From contig JASFOJ010000001.1 in assembly GCA_050116575.1 (NCBI GenBank), positions 48,981-112,980 of the forward strand: a stretch of 64,000 nt of DNA, given 5' to 3'. The translations under genes were made by a program, and so were the position numbers. This document shows, one piece after another, positions 62,601 through 64,000 of this stretch (its first letter is position 1; every line of letters begins with the position of its first letter). The notes below the pieces were generated by a model that searched no databases, had not been told where the DNA came from, and worked only from the letters and a program-made list of their open reading frames with translations. The stretch is from JAKEGK01 sp050116575. GTDB taxonomy: Bacteria > Pseudomonadota > Gammaproteobacteria > SZUA-152.

Positions 62601-64000
62601 CCTGTTCAGCTTTTTCCAGCTGCGCCTTGTGTTTACTGAGGTTTTCGTCGTCCAGATCAAACCATTCCGGCAACATCACGACTTTTGCCTGCTTAAGCAG
62701 GTCTATGGTGTCGAAGATCTGATATTTGCGATAGGCCTTGTTAACAGCGGACATGAGCCGATTGCGGGTAACAGCTTCATTGGCAATACGATCATTGACC
62801 TCCTGGTATTGTTCGACGAGTTTGTCCCAGTCGACTTTACTGGTGTCAAATATGTTCACCGCCAGGGGAAACGCAAACACGGGGGCCATTTCCTTGAAGT
62901 AATCGCTGTAAGCTTCCTGTTGCTGCTCATGATCGCGGGTGATTTTAACCACCTGGTTGACGTCCACCAGTTTGTCTTTTTCAAATTCCAGCCCCAGGTC
63001 GTTGTCGTAGTGATGGATCGTTACCTGTTTGGCCAGGTAGTTGAACGACTTAAACAATTCCCGGCTTTCGCAATTTAAGTTAAACACACCCGGAGCCTGT
63101 TCCTGCATCGCCTTCTTGATGCGTTGCTTGTCACTGGGGTGGGAGTCGTAAACCTGGGTTTTAGCCTCCTCGATTTGCCGCAATACGGCCTTGTCGATTT
63201 CAGGCGATAACTGGCTGGCATTGTGGGCAATCAGACTGGGGAAATCATTGACCAGCTTTTTCTCCTCCCAGGCCTGGGCCAAATGATCATGACTTATCTG
63301 GAAGGCGGCACCCAGTCGCTGCAGCTGCAGGGTAGTGTCCTTGAACTGCTTGCTGCCGGCCATGAATATTTCATAACGGTCGGCGTCGAATTCCATTTGC
63401 CGCAACATGTAACTGCTGACGGCGTGCCCGGTCATCATAAACACATAAAGAATCTTACGCGTAAGCCATACCCCGGCACGTGCGATATTTAAAATGATAT
63501 TGATCCAGTCCGCCGACTGTTCTGCCGCTTCATCCAGCTTCTGGTCCCAGGTATCGCGGGTATAAACCGCATGGAACAACCAACTATTGATCTTATACGT
63601 CAGATAGTGAAACCGCATACCGACGCCCTGGGAAAAATGCCCGAACTCATGGGCCAACACGCCCGCCAGCTGGCACGCGTTAAAGCCGGCAATAAGCGGC
63701 AATCCGACGGTTAACACAAGTTCATTACCAAAAAATCCGAAAATACCACGGTGAAAACTGGCGGCGGCATTCACATCGCAATCGATCTGGATCTGCTTGG
63801 GCCGGGGTGCGCCCACGGCCAACGCGATCTTATAAACAAAATGGACAAATATGGGTTCCTTGAGGGGATCCAGGATAACGGTTTTGGGTTCACCGGCAGG
63901 TCGGGCGAACAGCGGCTTGAGCATAAACAATATAGCAGTGATGCCGGCAACCATCGGAGTAACATATGCCACGGTGCTCAGCTTAGCTCCCAGGGAATGC
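59692..64000 (-). CDS. Very large M48-family metalloprotease (5' end beyond the window)
   Basis: At least 1435 aa. The frame stays open from a GTG at 63972 to the window edge, so the true start is probably outside. Numbered from that GTG: a membrane helix (about 7-22), an M48 zinc site LAGVLAHEFGHFSQG (H108, E109, H112), a second helix near 165-185 (ILYVFMMTGHAVSSYM), and RQMEFDADRYE with the third ligand Glu. A helical soluble part runs to about 650. The remaining roughly 770 residues are a low-complexity Asp/Ser/Asn/Gln/Ala-rich tail that looks disordered. M48 proteins of bacteria are usually 280-650 aa. Confidence 0.85.
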   Translation of the reverse strand, partial: HSLGAKLSTVAYVTPMVAGITAILFMLKPLFARPAGEPKTVILDPLKEPIFVHFVYKIALAVGAPRPKQIQIDCDVNAAASFHRGIFGFFGNELVLTVGLPLIAGFNACQLAGVLAHEFGHFSQGVGMRFHYLTYKINSWLFHAVYTRDTWDQKLDEAAEQSADWINIILNIARAGVWLTRKILYVFMMTGHAVSSYMLRQMEFDADRYEIFMAGSKQFKDTTLQLQRLGAAFQISHDHLAQAWEEKKLVNDFPSLIAHNASQLSPEIDKAVLRQIEEAKTQVYDSHPSDKQRIKKAMQEQAPGVFNLNCESRELFKSFNYLAKQVTIHHYDNDLGLEFEKDKLVDVNQVVKITRDHEQQQEAYSDYFKEMAPVFAFPLAVNIFDTSKVDWDKLVEQYQEVNDRIANEAVTRNRLMSAVNKAYRKYQIFDTIDLLKQAKVVMLPEWFDLDDENLSKHKAQLEKAEQAWQQLMTQLKPMFELNDQRLSIALTLLNHPKLIGRNREHAHHLKMRNRLSLLINNFKRNTDTIIDFEYKKFRLTALLSCARVIGQKTPELQTLTDQLLEEFKESFARLSGCLHRLDYPFVAEGEHETIAGYLETLLPKRHQCASELEYYLSSGNVIEEKLESTYKRIMSGLAAVALTVDRLLPTMDDEQEPRVEEKQQQVAVSGSMSQQSNLAFKSADYFDQPDVSDSQSDSARAFYEAAVMGSNPAAKPAVVPVNMNPGTQTSDKPAGNTKDQAVGASQTISNLLQKPKQSGQNHTDNQQPQADTSSSYPATGAIWQSEAAANPASNKPATTKDSPAIGSEVVADLGAKDNAGGDIVSKENVNNDSVGKNSEGSNSNNQNNEQSAGANEADGIAPATKDRAQDQVGPKQDEVPAPDIELNKATNLNADTGNMTSGESVADDALPAENREKPDEAQADQVGVKEPYDGESAVATSPTVLQSDNKPADGQPPEPGNNSNEAALSDLPEPIPTTDKSSEPASLPAVAETESQSASPHAMDAMTQSIDNLKKTVNKLKAAPVKMPPATNPAAITPPVTESSSASGEHAEDVTSLGVAPETTTAPDEQQPMESSASDTLQAVDPTSNSTSTNDTTTNDTPREDLSISVTDAGDASEQESQVSDALHDVLQASDALPDIDDEPANLHLQDTGQDNAMSLDPEDMEQEIQLQQVKLDQTVIEVMAELDDLSDELALPTSDLEADLPLDFNDGGRIAGDRETDETQSGLEMAASLEEVINYGQQQTPVDSNSDTVDDPDAVSRQTAGDDARQAAGRITAASESNNGNSPSDSNREAASAADPGSNQRLSEALAKMAEKRNNWRSYLSQVTTTVVEPGLETADRYASIKGDSSADIKSQGDDPQGTDASSVEQSTSGEATAQTASPMADRVLELQRVTQPSVKQDPASSVIPPSVDDNVPSDNNSGDDETPQESPSA

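Overview
The window reads as a chromosomal stretch of a flagellated or formerly flagellated, type-IV-piliated gammaproteobacterium of moderate GC. Pointers are FimV, PilW, RodZ, PilU, the ISC gene order, a DnaX of the gamma/tau type, and a cAMP-receptor-protein (CRP/Vfr) consensus site. Most of it is housekeeping sequence in Pseudomonas-like order. No phage, IS element, CRISPR array or plasmid replication gene was found.

Layout: (1) 1-15.6 kb, minus strand: cysE - iscR-iscS-iscU-iscA-hscB-hscA-fdx-iscX - a 2OG-Fe(II) oxygenase - ndk - rlmN-pilW-rodZ - ispG - hisS - yfgM (cut by the window edge), with trmJ upstream of cysE. This block makes and places Fe-S clusters; IspG and RlmN in it are themselves Fe-S enzymes. 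Two IscR type-1 sites sit in front of iscR. (2) 15.9-20.1 kb, plus strand: suhB, a small unknown gene, pilU, a two-domain sulfurtransferase and a small flavin reductase. (3) 20.1-29 kb: a lytic transglycosylase with two solute-binding domains, a short-form PutA, the thioredoxin/TPR chaperone CnoX, a LysR regulator, a small conserved-looking protein that runs antisense into it, and a lone EcfT-like membrane protein. (4) 29-37.4 kb: leuC-leuD-leuB-asd-fimV with a divergent LysR regulator. (5) 37.4-44.8 kb: a phosphate-binding-like protein, about 1.7 kb of gene-poor and apparently decayed DNA, periplasmic endonuclease I, an MFS transporter, aroC and an AurF-like diiron protein. (6) 45-48.8 kb: tRNA-Ser(GGA), 4.5S RNA, dnaX, ybaB, recR. 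(7) 48.8-52.8 kb: a lone fliA behind a perfect CRP-type site, a DUF1249 protein, a Sel1-repeat protein and a membrane protein. (8) 52.8-64 kb: two REP-like repeats, a PA2778/PA2779-type peptidase operon, a DUF11 secreted protein, a PhoX-like protein and a very large M48 protease that runs off the right edge.

The least ordinary structures are around the tRNA-Ser gene. Upstream lie two 148-bp tandem copies that each carry only the 5' half of the tRNA. Downstream lies a run of six consecutive hairpins ending in a second copy of the tRNA 3' end. Other items worth attention are the A9 slippage tract in dnaX that would give a gamma subunit of E. coli size, the CRP-type palindrome before the orphan fliA, and the uncharacterised envelope genes at the right end.

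All calls are from reading translated sequence and motifs by eye; no database search was run.
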